A stretch of 64,000 nt of DNA from Sphingopyxis granuli NBRC 100800 (GTDB lineage: Bacteria > Pseudomonadota > Alphaproteobacteria > Sphingomonadales > Sphingomonadaceae): contig NZ_BCUA01000001.1 of the NCBI RefSeq assembly GCF_001591045.1, forward strand, positions 123,679 to 187,678. The letters are read 5' to 3'. The position numbers and the translations under genes were made by a program. Positions within the stretch are counted from its first letter, which is position 1. Every line of letters begins with the position of its first letter. Positions 44,064 through 52,500 of this stretch are shown here, piece after piece. The notes under the pieces are model-generated. The model saw only the letters and a program-made list of their open reading frames with translations, did not search any database and was not told where the DNA came from.

Positions 44064-44900
44064 TTAGGCGCTGGCAGGATATTCCTCCGGCCGCACACCC
44101 GGCACGAAATCAGGCTGGCTTGGGATGATTTCAGGGACATTCGGCATGGGCGTTTCCCGAGGCTGTGGAGGCACGGGGGTCTCGGGCGGGGCCGAAGGCT
44201 CGATAATGTCGGGCTTGGGTTCACCAGGTTGCGTATCCATGCGGGCGTTGCTCCTTGTTGGCTGACCACGCTGCGCATTTCCACGCCGTCCACGGCGCAC
44301 ATGCACCGGAACTTGCCTTCCTGCGGGCGCTGGCAATCCCACCTGACGAGTGAAGCCGATGTTGAGGACAAGCGGTATCATGAGCACGGCAACCGTACCC
44401 CGACCGGCTGCGCTACGAAGCCGAAACCTGGCGTGACAGGATTGTGCGAAATGGCGAACTCGGTCGAGGCCAATACCGTGCGTGCCATCCAGAACGGCTG
44501 CGCGTTCCTGCTGGCTCATCCCTTTTCCCGTGTCGGCAACGGTAACCCATAACCGGCGTCCGGCGCGCTTGGCCCGCACAATGATGCGCCCCCCGGTTGC
44601 GAGGGCGGTGCGCGCATTGGCGACAAGCTCGACAAGCGCTGCATCAAGGGCCGACGCATCAAACCTGACGAGAGGCTTCGCCGCTGAGTCCCTTATTACA
44701 ACCTGCGCTCCGTCGCCGGTTTGAGCGTCGAGAAGCAATTGTAGCGCCTCGAGATGCTGGTAGAGGTCGAACGGACGAACCATCGGAATGATTTCCCTGG
44801 CAGGCAGAGCGGTCATCAAAGCACCTCTGCGGCGCGCTGTTCCCGAGGTCGTATCGAGGAGCATACGATGCTTCTCGGGAGAAGCACTGTCCTCAAGCAC
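44064..44900 (-). CDS. Histidine-kinase-like ATPase without H-box, fused in frame to a Pro-rich tail
   Basis: 278 residues. Residues 45-180 contain a HATPase_c fold: ALDAALVELVANARTALATG (N box), VTVADTGKGM (G1), GIGLDRVRHFAQ (G2) and LRSAAGRGTVAVLMIP. No HisKA dimerisation helix or phospho-His precedes it. Residues 221-278 are a proline-rich segment (MDTQPGEPKPDIIEPSAPPE...) whose internal ATG at 44240 has its own AAGGAG ribosome site. The most economical reading is two genes: a kinase fragment whose stop was lost and a small proline-rich protein common in sphingomonads. The parts are therefore uncertain, but coding character is clear. Confidence 0.7.
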   Translation of the reverse strand: MLEDSASPEKHRMLLDTTSGTARRRGALMTALPAREIIPMVRPFDLYQHLEALQLLLDAQTGDGAQVVIRDSAAKPLVRFDASALDAALVELVANARTALATGGRIIVRAKRAGRRLWVTVADTGKGMSQQERAAVLDGTHGIGLDRVRHFAQSCHARFRLRSAAGRGTVAVLMIPLVLNIGFTRQVGLPAPAGRQVPVHVRRGRRGNAQRGQPTRSNARMDTQPGEPKPDIIEPSAPPETPVPPQPRETPMPNVPEIIPSQPDFVPGVRPEEYPASA

Positions 44901-44954
44901 ATGGCGTGCCGAACTGACGATTCCGAATAATCGCTGAGGTCATGGATATTCTCT

Positions 44955-44974
44955 CGCTCCGCGATCGCGGAGCG
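44955..44974. repeat. Perfect 20-bp palindrome
   Basis: CGCTCCGCGATCGCGGAGCG, followed 28 bp later by a weaker dyad GTGAC-ttt-GTCAC. Could be a dimeric repressor site or a short hairpin between the divergent kinase-like and hsp20 genes. Confidence 0.6.
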
Positions 44975-45039
44975 CGCCCCTTGAGCGTGCGCCCTTCGAT
45001 CCTTGTGACTTTGTCACTGAGGGCAGGCTCGCGTGAATT

Positions 45040-45055
45040 GGGAAAGTTACGTAGC
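45040..45055 (+). promoter_or_regulatory. FixJ-box-like site, near-consensus, upstream of hsp20
   Basis: GGGAAAGTTACGTAGC, about 198 bp before the hsp20 ATG. This is the best match to the consensus in the window. The distance implies a long leader. Confidence 0.5.
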
Positions 45056-45221
45056 GGGTTGCATGAGCAAGCAGGCATGTGGCGTTACCATGCGCGGCCT
45101 CCGTAGATTTCCGAATAGAGGCGCCGTGGCCAAGGATATTATTTTCGCTACACTCGAGAGCCGGTTGATGGAGCAACGGTTCGTGTCGTTCTACGGCAAA
45201 CTTGTTTCTGCCGATCGCTGG

Positions 45222-45252
45222 CCTTCGGGTTCCCGTTCGAAGGAGATGCGCA
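45222..45252 (+). promoter_or_regulatory. Candidate RNA-thermometer hairpin over the hsp20 ribosome site
   Basis: CCTTCG (45222-45227) can pair with CGAAGG (45238-45243), which overlaps the AAGGAG ribosome site ten bases before the ATG at 45253. This occlusion of the ribosome site, preceded by a TCGCT step, recalls ROSE-type leaders of alphaproteobacterial small heat-shock genes. The stem is only six pairs, so the assignment is tentative. Confidence 0.4.
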
Positions 45253-45747
45253 ATGACTAATCAGGTTCCAATTTCCGGGTCAAAAGGAACTCCTGTCAGC
45301 CAGCCTCGGGACCGTCCGATGGATTGGCTACGTGGCGAGATAGACCGGCTGTTCGAGGATTTCGGCCGACCCGCATCGAGCATTTTCAGCTTCGGCAATC
45401 GATCGCCGGCAGCGCCCGTTCCAGCCGTCGAACTGGTGGATGACGACAAGGCCTATCGCTTAACCGCCGAGCTGCCTGGCCTCAGCGAGCAGGATATCGC
45501 GGTCAGCATCGCCGACGGCGTGCTCGATATCTCTGGCGAGAAGAAGGAGGAGAGCGAACGCAAGGACAAGGGTTACCTGTACAGCGAGCGCCGCTATGGT
45601 TCATTCCACCGGCAGGTCTCACTGCCGAGTGATGTCGATCAGAACGGGATCACCGCCCAGTTCAAGGATGGTGTCCTGACCGTGACCCTGGCCAAGGACG
45701 AGAACGTGCCTGCACGCAGTCGCAAGATCGAGATCGGCAAGGCATAG
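45253..45747 (+). CDS. Small heat-shock protein Hsp20 (alpha-crystallin family)
   Basis: 164 residues from ATG 45253 after AAGGAG. Alpha-crystallin core: APVPAVELVDDDKAYRLTAEL, PGLSEQDIAVSIADGVLDIS, GEKKEESERKDKGYLYSERR, YGSFHRQVSLPSDVDQNGIT with the conserved FKDGVLTVTLAK motif, ending in a short IEIGKA tail. ATP-independent holdase forming oligomers. The kinase/ATPase fusion follows eight bases later on the same strand. HspX, also of this family, is the signature hypoxia protein of mycobacteria. Confidence 0.93.
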   Translation: MTNQVPISGSKGTPVSQPRDRPMDWLRGEIDRLFEDFGRPASSIFSFGNRSPAAPVPAVELVDDDKAYRLTAELPGLSEQDIAVSIADGVLDISGEKKEESERKDKGYLYSERRYGSFHRQVSLPSDVDQNGITAQFKDGVLTVTLAKDENVPARSRKIEIGKA

Positions 45748-45754
45748 ACCGCAG

Positions 45755-47311
45755 ATGACGGCGTCGGCAGGACCGATCGGCGAGACCGAACAGCAGGCCG
45801 ATGTCGTCACCTTCCTGGAGACGCCGGGCGCCCTCGCGCCTGGCGAAACCGCGCGCCGGATCGATACACATGCGGCGCACATATTCCTGGCCGGCAATCG
45901 CGCCTGGAAGCTCAAGCGAGCCGTCCATTACGACTATCTCGACTTTTCGAGTCCGGACAAACGTCATGCCGCGCTGGACACAGAACTGACGCTCAACCGC
46001 AGGACGGCGCCATCGCTCTATCTTGCGGTTCGCCCCATTTCCCGGGATGGCACTGGCAAGCTGAACCTGAACGGGCAGGGAGACACCGTCGACTGGCTCC
46101 TCGAAATGGTACGCTTTGCTGACGGGGCCCTGCTCGAGGAAGTTGCCGCCCGCGGCGAGTTGGATGATCGGCTGGTCACAAAGCTCGCCGATCAGATCAA
46201 AGCATTTCATAACGATGCTGAGCAATACCGCGCGCAGTCAGGGCGCGATCATATCGCGGCAGTAATCTCGGGAAATCGGGCGAGCATGGCGCGCTTTGGC
46301 GAGATATTGCCGGCTGCGACCGCAAGCAGTTTGGTGGAGCGACAAAGGGAACAGGCCAAGTGCCATGCCGAACTGCTGGATGCCCGTGCCCGACAGGGAC
46401 GCGTCAGGCACGCACATGGCGACCTGCATCTCGCGAACATCGCGGTGATCGACGATGAGCCCGTCTTGTTCGATTGCCTCGAGTTCGATCCGACGCTTGC
46501 GACGACCGATGTGCTGTATGACCTCGCCTTTCTCCTGATGGACCTTTGGGCGCGCGGGTTTCAAGCTCAGGCGAATCTTCTGCTGAACCGCTACCTGGAC
46601 GTTTCTCCGCAAGATGAGCCGGGCATAGCGCTCATGCCCTTGTTTCTTTCCATCCGCGCGACCATCCGGGCTCATGCATTGGCAGCACAAGCCGTAGCGT
46701 CGCCGGATTTGGACCTCGCGGCCAAGGCTCTGCATTATCTCGCGCTCGCCGATGATCTGCTCGCCCCCGTGTCGCCGCGCCTCGTGGCGATCGGAGGGCT
46801 TTCCGGAACCGGAAAGTCGACCATCGCCAAGCTGGTGGCTCCTTGCCTGGGGCGGGCTCCCGGCGCCAGAATTCTAAGGTCGGACGTCTTGCGCAAGCGG
46901 TTGGCGGGCGTGCCGCCGGAAACCCCGCTTCCCAGAGCCTCATACACCTCGATAGCGAGTGCGGCAGTTTATGGTGAGTTGGAACGATTGGCCAGCCACA
47001 CCCTGCAAGCGGGGCAAGCCGCGATAGCGGACGCGGTCTTTGCAAGGCCCGAGGAACGCGATGCGATCAGTCAGGTCGCACGGCGCCAGGGCGTTCCATT
47101 CGAGGGTATCTGGCTCGAGGCTTCGCCTGATCTATTGAAGCAACGGATCACAGCGCGCGCGAACGATGCCTCGGACGCCGATGCCGCCGTGGCCGAAGCG
47201 CAGGCGCACTATGACATTGGCGGCGTTGACTGGCACAAGGTGCGAGCGGACGGCGCACGCGAGGTTGTCGCTGGCAAAGTACGTACGATCCTGGTCGGAG
47301 AAGATCGTTGA
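45755..47311 (+). CDS. Aminoglycoside-phosphotransferase-like / P-loop kinase fusion (Rv2004c-like)
   Basis: 518 residues. The first 330 carry an APH/choline-kinase fold: AWKLKRAVHYDYLDFSSPDK, the catalytic VRHAHGDLHLANIAVIDD (HGD--N) and FDCLEFDPTL with the Mg-binding Asp. The last 180 carry a gluconate-kinase-like P-loop: AIGGLSGTGKSTIAKLVAP, ILRSDVLRKRLAGV and DAVFARPEERDA. The same domain order is found in mycobacterial Rv2004c, a DosR-regulated protein. Substrate is unknown. Same strand and eight bases after hsp20, so probably co-transcribed. Confidence 0.88.
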   Translation: MTASAGPIGETEQQADVVTFLETPGALAPGETARRIDTHAAHIFLAGNRAWKLKRAVHYDYLDFSSPDKRHAALDTELTLNRRTAPSLYLAVRPISRDGTGKLNLNGQGDTVDWLLEMVRFADGALLEEVAARGELDDRLVTKLADQIKAFHNDAEQYRAQSGRDHIAAVISGNRASMARFGEILPAATASSLVERQREQAKCHAELLDARARQGRVRHAHGDLHLANIAVIDDEPVLFDCLEFDPTLATTDVLYDLAFLLMDLWARGFQAQANLLLNRYLDVSPQDEPGIALMPLFLSIRATIRAHALAAQAVASPDLDLAAKALHYLALADDLLAPVSPRLVAIGGLSGTGKSTIAKLVAPCLGRAPGARILRSDVLRKRLAGVPPETPLPRASYTSIASAAVYGELERLASHTLQAGQAAIADAVFARPEERDAISQVARRQGVPFEGIWLEASPDLLKQRITARANDASDADAAVAEAQAHYDIGGVDWHKVRADGAREVVAGKVRTILVGEDR

Positions 47312-47321
47312 TCGTCTGAGT

Positions 47322-47345
47322 CGGGCCCAACGGGTCCGTTTATTC
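47322..47345. terminator. Terminator between convergent fusion-kinase and cupin genes
   Basis: CGGGCCC and GGGTCCG form a seven-pair stem (one G-U) followed by TTTATT on the plus strand. It overlaps the end of the leftward cupin gene, fitting a shared terminator. Confidence 0.5.
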
Positions 47346-47735
47346 CGTCGTCCGGCCGTCGAAATGCTCCTGCGCTGCCTCGGCATCGGCTTTCGTGCGA
47401 TGGATCGTACCGTCGATGTGCTCCGGCGGTCCATAGATGGTGTAGAGTTGCAGCAGCTTGTCGCCGGTGTTGACGATGTTGTGCTGAGCCCCAGCGGGAA
47501 CGATGATGCCATCATCGCCCTTGATGGCCGTGCAGACGCCATCGATGAGAACCTCGCCGCTACCCTTCTCAACCCGAAAGAACTGGTCACGATCATCGTG
47601 TGTTTCGAGCCCGATTTCCTCGCCGGGCTTTAGCGCCATGAGCACGAGTTGCAGATTTCGGCCCGTGTAGAGAACCCGGCGAAAGTCCTCATTGTCCTCG
47701 GTCAGATTTTCGATGTCGCCGATGAATCCCTGCAT
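47340..47735 (-). CDS. Cupin-domain protein
   Basis: 131 residues. Cupin motif 1, KPGEEIGLETHDDRDQFFRVEKGSG (G-x5-H-x3,4-E with the Asp/Gln variant), and motif 2, IIVPAGAQHNIVNTG (G-x5-P-x-G-x2-H-x3-N). A small mononuclear-metal-binding beta-barrel; the enzymatic role is not predictable. Related single-cupin proteins occur with alphaproteobacterial stress genes. Upstream region shared with ldhA. Confidence 0.9.
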   Translation of the reverse strand: MQGFIGDIENLTEDNEDFRRVLYTGRNLQLVLMALKPGEEIGLETHDDRDQFFRVEKGSGEVLIDGVCTAIKGDDGIIVPAGAQHNIVNTGDKLLQLYTIYGPPEHIDGTIHRTKADAEAAQEHFDGRTTE

Positions 47736-47846
47736 TGTGATGTCCTTCCTGATCCGCCCGCCAGATTCGCCCCAGAGGGTGATCCTGCTGACGGATTATG
47801 ACAAAGTGTGGTGATGCTTGCCCCGGAACGACATAACTGTCTGTTC

Positions 47847-47863
47847 GGGATCATACGTAGGCC
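47847..47863 (+). promoter_or_regulatory. FixJ-box-like site upstream of the lactate dehydrogenase gene
   Basis: GGGATCATACGTAGGCC, 31-47 bp before the ATG of the dehydrogenase at 47894. The reverse complement contains CCTACGTATGATCCC. Confidence 0.5.
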
Positions 47864-47893
47864 ACGCGCACTGCGGCCAGGAGAAGTTGGAAG

Positions 47894-48904
47894 ATGGACG
47901 TCGCCGTTTTTAGCACCCGTAGCTATGATCGGGAGTTTCTCGATCTGGCCAACGCGGCGGACGGAAATTCGCACGCCTTGCGCTATTTCGACGCCAGCCT
48001 CTCGGAGCAGACCATGGCGCTGGCGGCGGGATCGGATGCAATCTGCGCCTTCGTCAACGACCGCCTCGATCGAGGCGTGCTCGCCGCGCTTCACGGTCAA
48101 GGGACGAGACTGATTGCCTTGCGATGCGCCGGTTTCAATCATGTCGATCTCGAAGCGGCTGAGGCGCTGGAGATCGCCGTCGCGCGCGTGCCGGCCTATT
48201 CCCCCGCAGCAATCGCCGAACATACCGTCGCGCTCATCCTGTCGCTCAACCGCAAGCTGCACCGGGCCTATGTCCGGGTCCGGGAGGGGAACTTCGCGTT
48301 GGATGGCCTGCTTGGGTTCAATCTCGGCAACCGAACGGTCGGGATCGTGGGAACTGGCCGCATTGGCGCGGTCGTGGCCCATATCCTTCAAGGGTTCGGA
48401 TGCACGCTCTTGGCCTTCGACCCAGTCCCGGATGAAATCCTCGAGCAACGGGGCGTGACCTACGTGCCGTTCCCCGAGCTGATGGAACGATCCGACATCG
48501 TAACCATCCATTGTCCGCTCACGCCGCAAACGCATCATCTGATCGATGCAAATTCGCTCAAACTGATCCGCGAGGGTGCGATGCTGATCAATACGAGCCG
48601 GGGAGCCGTCGTGGATACCCGCGCCGTCATCGCCGGACTGAAATCGGGAAGGATCGGGGCGCTGGGCCTCGATGTCTATGAAGAAGAAGGAGATCTCTTC
48701 TTCCGAGACCTGTCGGAAACCATGCTGCAGGATGATGTTTTCGCGCGCCTCCTGACATTCCCGAATGTCCTCATCACAGGCCATCAGGGCTTTTTCACGC
48801 GCGAAGCGATGACGGCCATCGCCGAGACCACAATCCACAACATCTCGAGCTTCGAAGAGACCGGCCGGGCAGCGCATCAGATCGGAACGGAGCTCCTGGC
48901 CTGA
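47894..48904 (+). CDS. ldhA: 2-hydroxyacid dehydrogenase (fermentative D-lactate dehydrogenase-like)
   Basis: 336 residues. D-2-hydroxyacid dehydrogenase family: LIALRCAGFNHVDLEAAEAL near the substrate site, AEHTVALILSLNRKLHRAY, Rossmann loop GNRTVGIVGTGRIGAVVAHI, CPLTPQTHHLIDANSLKLI, catalytic Arg (NTSRGAVVDT), Glu (DVYEEEGDLF) and His (ITGHQGFFTREA). The YEEEGDLFF and HQGFFT patterns point to the NAD-dependent LdhA branch (pyruvate to D-lactate). A FixJ-like site upstream and a good terminator downstream make it an individually controlled fermentation gene. Confidence 0.92.
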   Translation: MDVAVFSTRSYDREFLDLANAADGNSHALRYFDASLSEQTMALAAGSDAICAFVNDRLDRGVLAALHGQGTRLIALRCAGFNHVDLEAAEALEIAVARVPAYSPAAIAEHTVALILSLNRKLHRAYVRVREGNFALDGLLGFNLGNRTVGIVGTGRIGAVVAHILQGFGCTLLAFDPVPDEILEQRGVTYVPFPELMERSDIVTIHCPLTPQTHHLIDANSLKLIREGAMLINTSRGAVVDTRAVIAGLKSGRIGALGLDVYEEEGDLFFRDLSETMLQDDVFARLLTFPNVLITGHQGFFTREAMTAIAETTIHNISSFEETGRAAHQIGTELLA

Positions 48905-48912
48905 GCATCGAT

Positions 48913-48946
48913 GGGCGGAGGATACAGCCCGCCCTCCGCCCTTTCC
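48913..48946 (+). terminator. Terminator after lactate dehydrogenase gene
   Basis: GGGCGGAGG and CCTCCGCCC form a nine-pair stem with an 11-nt loop, followed by TTTCCTT, nine bases after the stop codon. Confidence 0.75.
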
Positions 48947-49018
48947 TTCGTATTATTCCCAATAGGTCCACATCCAGCACTGGTCGAAACTGCGTCGACG
49001 AGGAAGGACGCAGTTATC

Positions 49019-49150
49019 ATGTACATTCTCCCCGCGACTGACGCCCACAAGCACCGCCCCACGCAATCTCAGCTGCGCGTCGGGATCGGGCTGGCGCTTC
49101 TGTTCGTGACGCTGGGAACGCAGCTGATCTGGGCGCTCGCCATCCACTGA
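49019..49150 (+). CDS. Small single-pass membrane protein
   Basis: 43 residues: MYILPATDAHKHRPTQSQLR, then one hydrophobic helix VGIGLALLFVTLGTQLIWAL and a short AIH end. AGGAAGGA lies about 12 bases before the ATG. Similar short proteins occur in sphingomonads but I know of no function. It may also be a chance reading frame; the ribosome site and a clean membrane helix argue for a gene. Confidence 0.5.
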   Translation: MYILPATDAHKHRPTQSQLRVGIGLALLFVTLGTQLIWALAIH

Positions 49151-49260
49151 CTGCATTCGGCAGCGGATAAGCCGGTATCGAGATCAGTAGGAAGCCGAAA
49201 GCAAGGTCGACCACCGGCAACAGCGACGGCAGAAGTTGAAAAGCGTCCGTGGCAAACCCC

Positions 49261-49464
49261 TCAGTTCCAGCCGTCCCGCCTGCCCTCATGGCTATCGCGC
49301 AAGCCTCGGCGATCGAGAGCGGACCGTCGGATATTGAGTTCCACCTCCTCGCCCTTGCGGGTGATCTGCACGTCCCGGGGGTCGAGATTGTTGCGTCGCA
49401 CATAGTCGTCAGCCGCTCTCTCGCTGCCGAACTTGCCAGCTTGTTCGAATTCCCATCCCATCAT
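49261..49464 (-). CDS. Small conserved protein beside the relaxase gene
   Basis: 67 residues from ATG 49464 with AAGGAG five bases upstream. MMGWEFEQAGKFGSERAADD, then RNNLDPRDVQITRKGEEVEL and a charged tail rich in Arg and Asp. It resembles small proteins that accompany TrwC/TraA relaxase genes in sphingomonad conjugative regions; function unknown. It starts 45 bp after the relaxase stop and is likely the operon's last gene. Confidence 0.7.
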   Translation of the reverse strand: MMGWEFEQAGKFGSERAADDYVRRNNLDPRDVQITRKGEEVELNIRRSALDRRGLRDSHEGRRDGWN

Positions 49465-49508
49465 TCGTCTCCTTCTCTTGCCGCGGGCACCATGCCGGCA
49501 GCCAAACA

Positions 49509-52500
49509 CTATAAATCGAGGCCGAGGCTTCGCTCGGGGAGCGGCGGCAGCACGTCGCCGCGATCGGGTTTCGGGTCGAGGGGCTGTTGCGGATCCTTCA
49601 CCGACGGCGCCGCGCCATCGGGCAGCGGCGGCAGATCGCCTGGAAGTGGCGGGAGGTCGGAGAGATCGACCCCATCGATCGGTCCCGGATCAAACTTCTC
49701 GCGAGGACCCGGCCCCTTTTTCCCATCGATGTCGAGCCGGCCGAGCGTCTCAAGCGCGGAAGTCTTGTTGCCGGGGTTCATGTCGAGCTGACGCTCGAGT
49801 TTCTCCCGGTCATCGACGACCATCGTGAGTTCGTCGCGGACGCGGGTGACACCGACATTGAAGAGGCGCTGGTTCGAGAGGTTGCGCTCGTGCGACGACA
49901 TGACGGTGATCGCCTTGTCGGTGGTGATCCCCTGCGCCATGTGCATGTTGAGGCTGTAGGCGAGGTCGAGCCGAGAGAGCATCGGATCGCCCAGATCAAG
50001 CGTGAGGCGACTACGGTCGGCCGTCTCGACCGTGACGCTGGCGGCATCGATGCCGATCACGCGCGCGAGCGCCGCATTGAGCAATCCGCGCTCCTTGTCG
50101 TTGGCGGTCCAGCGGATGCGATCGCCTTCGCGCAGGTGCAGATCCTTCTTCTCGGAAAGCTGAAGCCGGTCGCGCTGCTCGGTCGGCGACAGCCTCTGCG
50201 GGTCGAAACGGATTTTGCGGCGGCCGTCCGCAAGTTCGACCTTTCCGTTCGCATGCACCTTCAGGACATCGTAGCGTCCACCCCGAATGCCGACATCCTG
50301 GGCGCCGCCCCGGCCGACCTCGAGCGTCTGGCCAGCCCGGTAGGTCGAGGCGTAGCGCAGCTCTTCGCGCGTCGTATTGACCCGTTCGTAGACGGTGAGC
50401 TGGATGTGCTCCCCCTTCACGCTGCCCTCAGCGACCAGCCCGTCCTGAATGCGCTGATTGATCACCGCGCGCGCGTCGCGGCCCGACGCAAAGACGGCGG
50501 TCGCGTCGCGCTCCGGTTGCGACAGCGCGAGCCACATGTCGGCGGCAGAGACGGCAGGCTCGGCACTCTCGATGACCCGGTCGCCGAGGACCTTCATGGC
50601 CGCACTCGCCTTTCCGACATTGGCGAGCGCGGCAACCGTGCGCAGCTGGTCGGTCCGTTGACGGATATTCTCGTCCATCCTCGTCAGGGTGCCGCCCCCC
50701 GCCTGGATCATGGCAAAAGCCTTGCCTGCGTCGATCGAGGAGAGCTGCTGGCGGTCGCCGACCAGCACAAGCTTGTCCACGCCCAGCGCCGCGCTGATCC
50801 GGTGGAGCTTGAGCATGTCATTGCTCGAGACCATCGAGGTCTCGTCGACCACCAGCATGGTGCCTGCGAAATTATCCCGCGCCGTCTCGTACCGAGGCGT
50901 CGAGCGCTCGGCGATAAAGCGCTCATGGGCGAGCACGAAGGAGGCAATCGTCTGCGCCTTGATACCCGCTCCTTCGACCAGATCCGCGACCATCTTGTTC
51001 TGGAAAGCGAGACCGGTGATCGTCCGGCCTTCCGCTTCCGCGACCCGCGCGACAGCCTGCAGCATGGTCGACTTGCCGGCACCCGCGACGCCCTGAACAG
51101 AGACGGTGCGATCGGCTGATGACAGGATCAGCGTCGCGGCTGCGAGCTGGCCCGGATTGAGGGGACGATCGGAAGCCTCCTGCAGCCGCACCGGTGCGGT
51201 GTCGGCGGCGATGATCGGATTGGCAGTGCCCTTCCCTTCCTCGACTGAAGCGAGGATCCGCTCCTCGGTTCGCAAGGCTTCCTGCGTGGTCGCCATGCGC
51301 CCGGTCCGATCCGCGGCGGTCGCGACCCCGGGAATGAGCTGGCGGTTCTGAACCAGCCGGTCGATCCGCCGCTCGATGCTTTCGACGGTGACGCCCTTCA
51401 GACCAAGGTCGAGCGCGGTCTTGCCGAGCTTGTGGACGGGCCAAGCCGCCTCGCGTTCGGACAATATGCGCACCGCCGAGGCGACAGCGAGTTGCGTACG
51501 CGCTTCCGCCGGTGACTTAACCGCGCGCGCGAGCGCATTGTCGACCAGCGGATCGTGCGGACGGAGCAACGCACCTACCCGGTTACGGGCACCGTCAATA
51601 GCCTCGACGATCGCGCGATAGCCGCGTTCGAGCGCGCTGTCAGGCTGCGCGATCCCGGCGCGGGCCTCGGCCGAGGCGACCAGCCCTTTGCCGTCGAACC
51701 CGAACACCGCCGCGCGGTCGATCCAGCTTTGCTTCAGAGCTTCCCGATCTTCCACATCCAGCTTGGGATCACGCGACCGTTTTGTGATCTCGCGCAGGCC
51801 TTCGGGCGACTTGACGCCAAGCTGGGTAGCGCGATCGAGGATTTCCTCCCGCCGCTGGCTGAACTCGCCGATGACCGTTTTGGGTACACCCGATATCTCG
51901 AAGGTGCCGTGCTTGCCTTTGAGGTCGACCCCGTAGCCAAGCTGCTCGAGCCCGGCGCGCAGATAGGCATGATAGACAGAACCGATTATGCTGTTGTGGC
52001 TCCACAGCTTGTCGCCATGAAGCGCCTGCCATTTGCCGTCGGCCATGCGGGTCAGATTGGCAATGACGGCGTGGATATGTCCCTGCGGATCGAGGGCCCG
52101 GCTCGTGTCGTGCTGGAATAGGGCATAGACAAGGTTACCAGTCTGGACTGGCACCTTGCGTCCCTCGACATCCTTGCGCCCTTCAGCGAGGTTCTTTTCG
52201 ACCCAGGCCATCGTCTTCTGGACTGCCGCCATGTTCGCACCAAGGATGCGCTTGTCGCCGGCCACATAGGCCATGACCGATGCCGATTTTGGCATCGAGA
52301 AGGTGAGGTCGAAGCCGGCGCGGCGATTTTCGACCTGAGCGACCGCTTCCCCGTCCGGCAGGATCCCGTTCAGTATGCCTTCGAAGGCATCCTTTGCCAC
52401 CTCGCCAGCCAGACCAAGACTATCCGCCCCCTCCCCAGCCCACGCGCTGATCTCTGACGAACCTTCGACCGTATAATAGTCGTCCTTCGCGAAATAGTTC

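Larger units (their letters stand above)
44901..45252. other. 352-bp region upstream of hsp20
   Basis: It contains a 20-bp palindrome (44955-44974), a FixJ-like site (45040-45055) and the probable leader of hsp20. A reading frame at 45033-45260 has no family signature and overlaps the hsp20 start, so I do not call it a gene. Confidence 0.4.

Noticed and set aside
45033..45260. 75-codon reading frame in the hsp20 leader
   Set aside because: No similarity to any family, overlaps the hsp20 start and the thermometer-like stem; more likely leader sequence.
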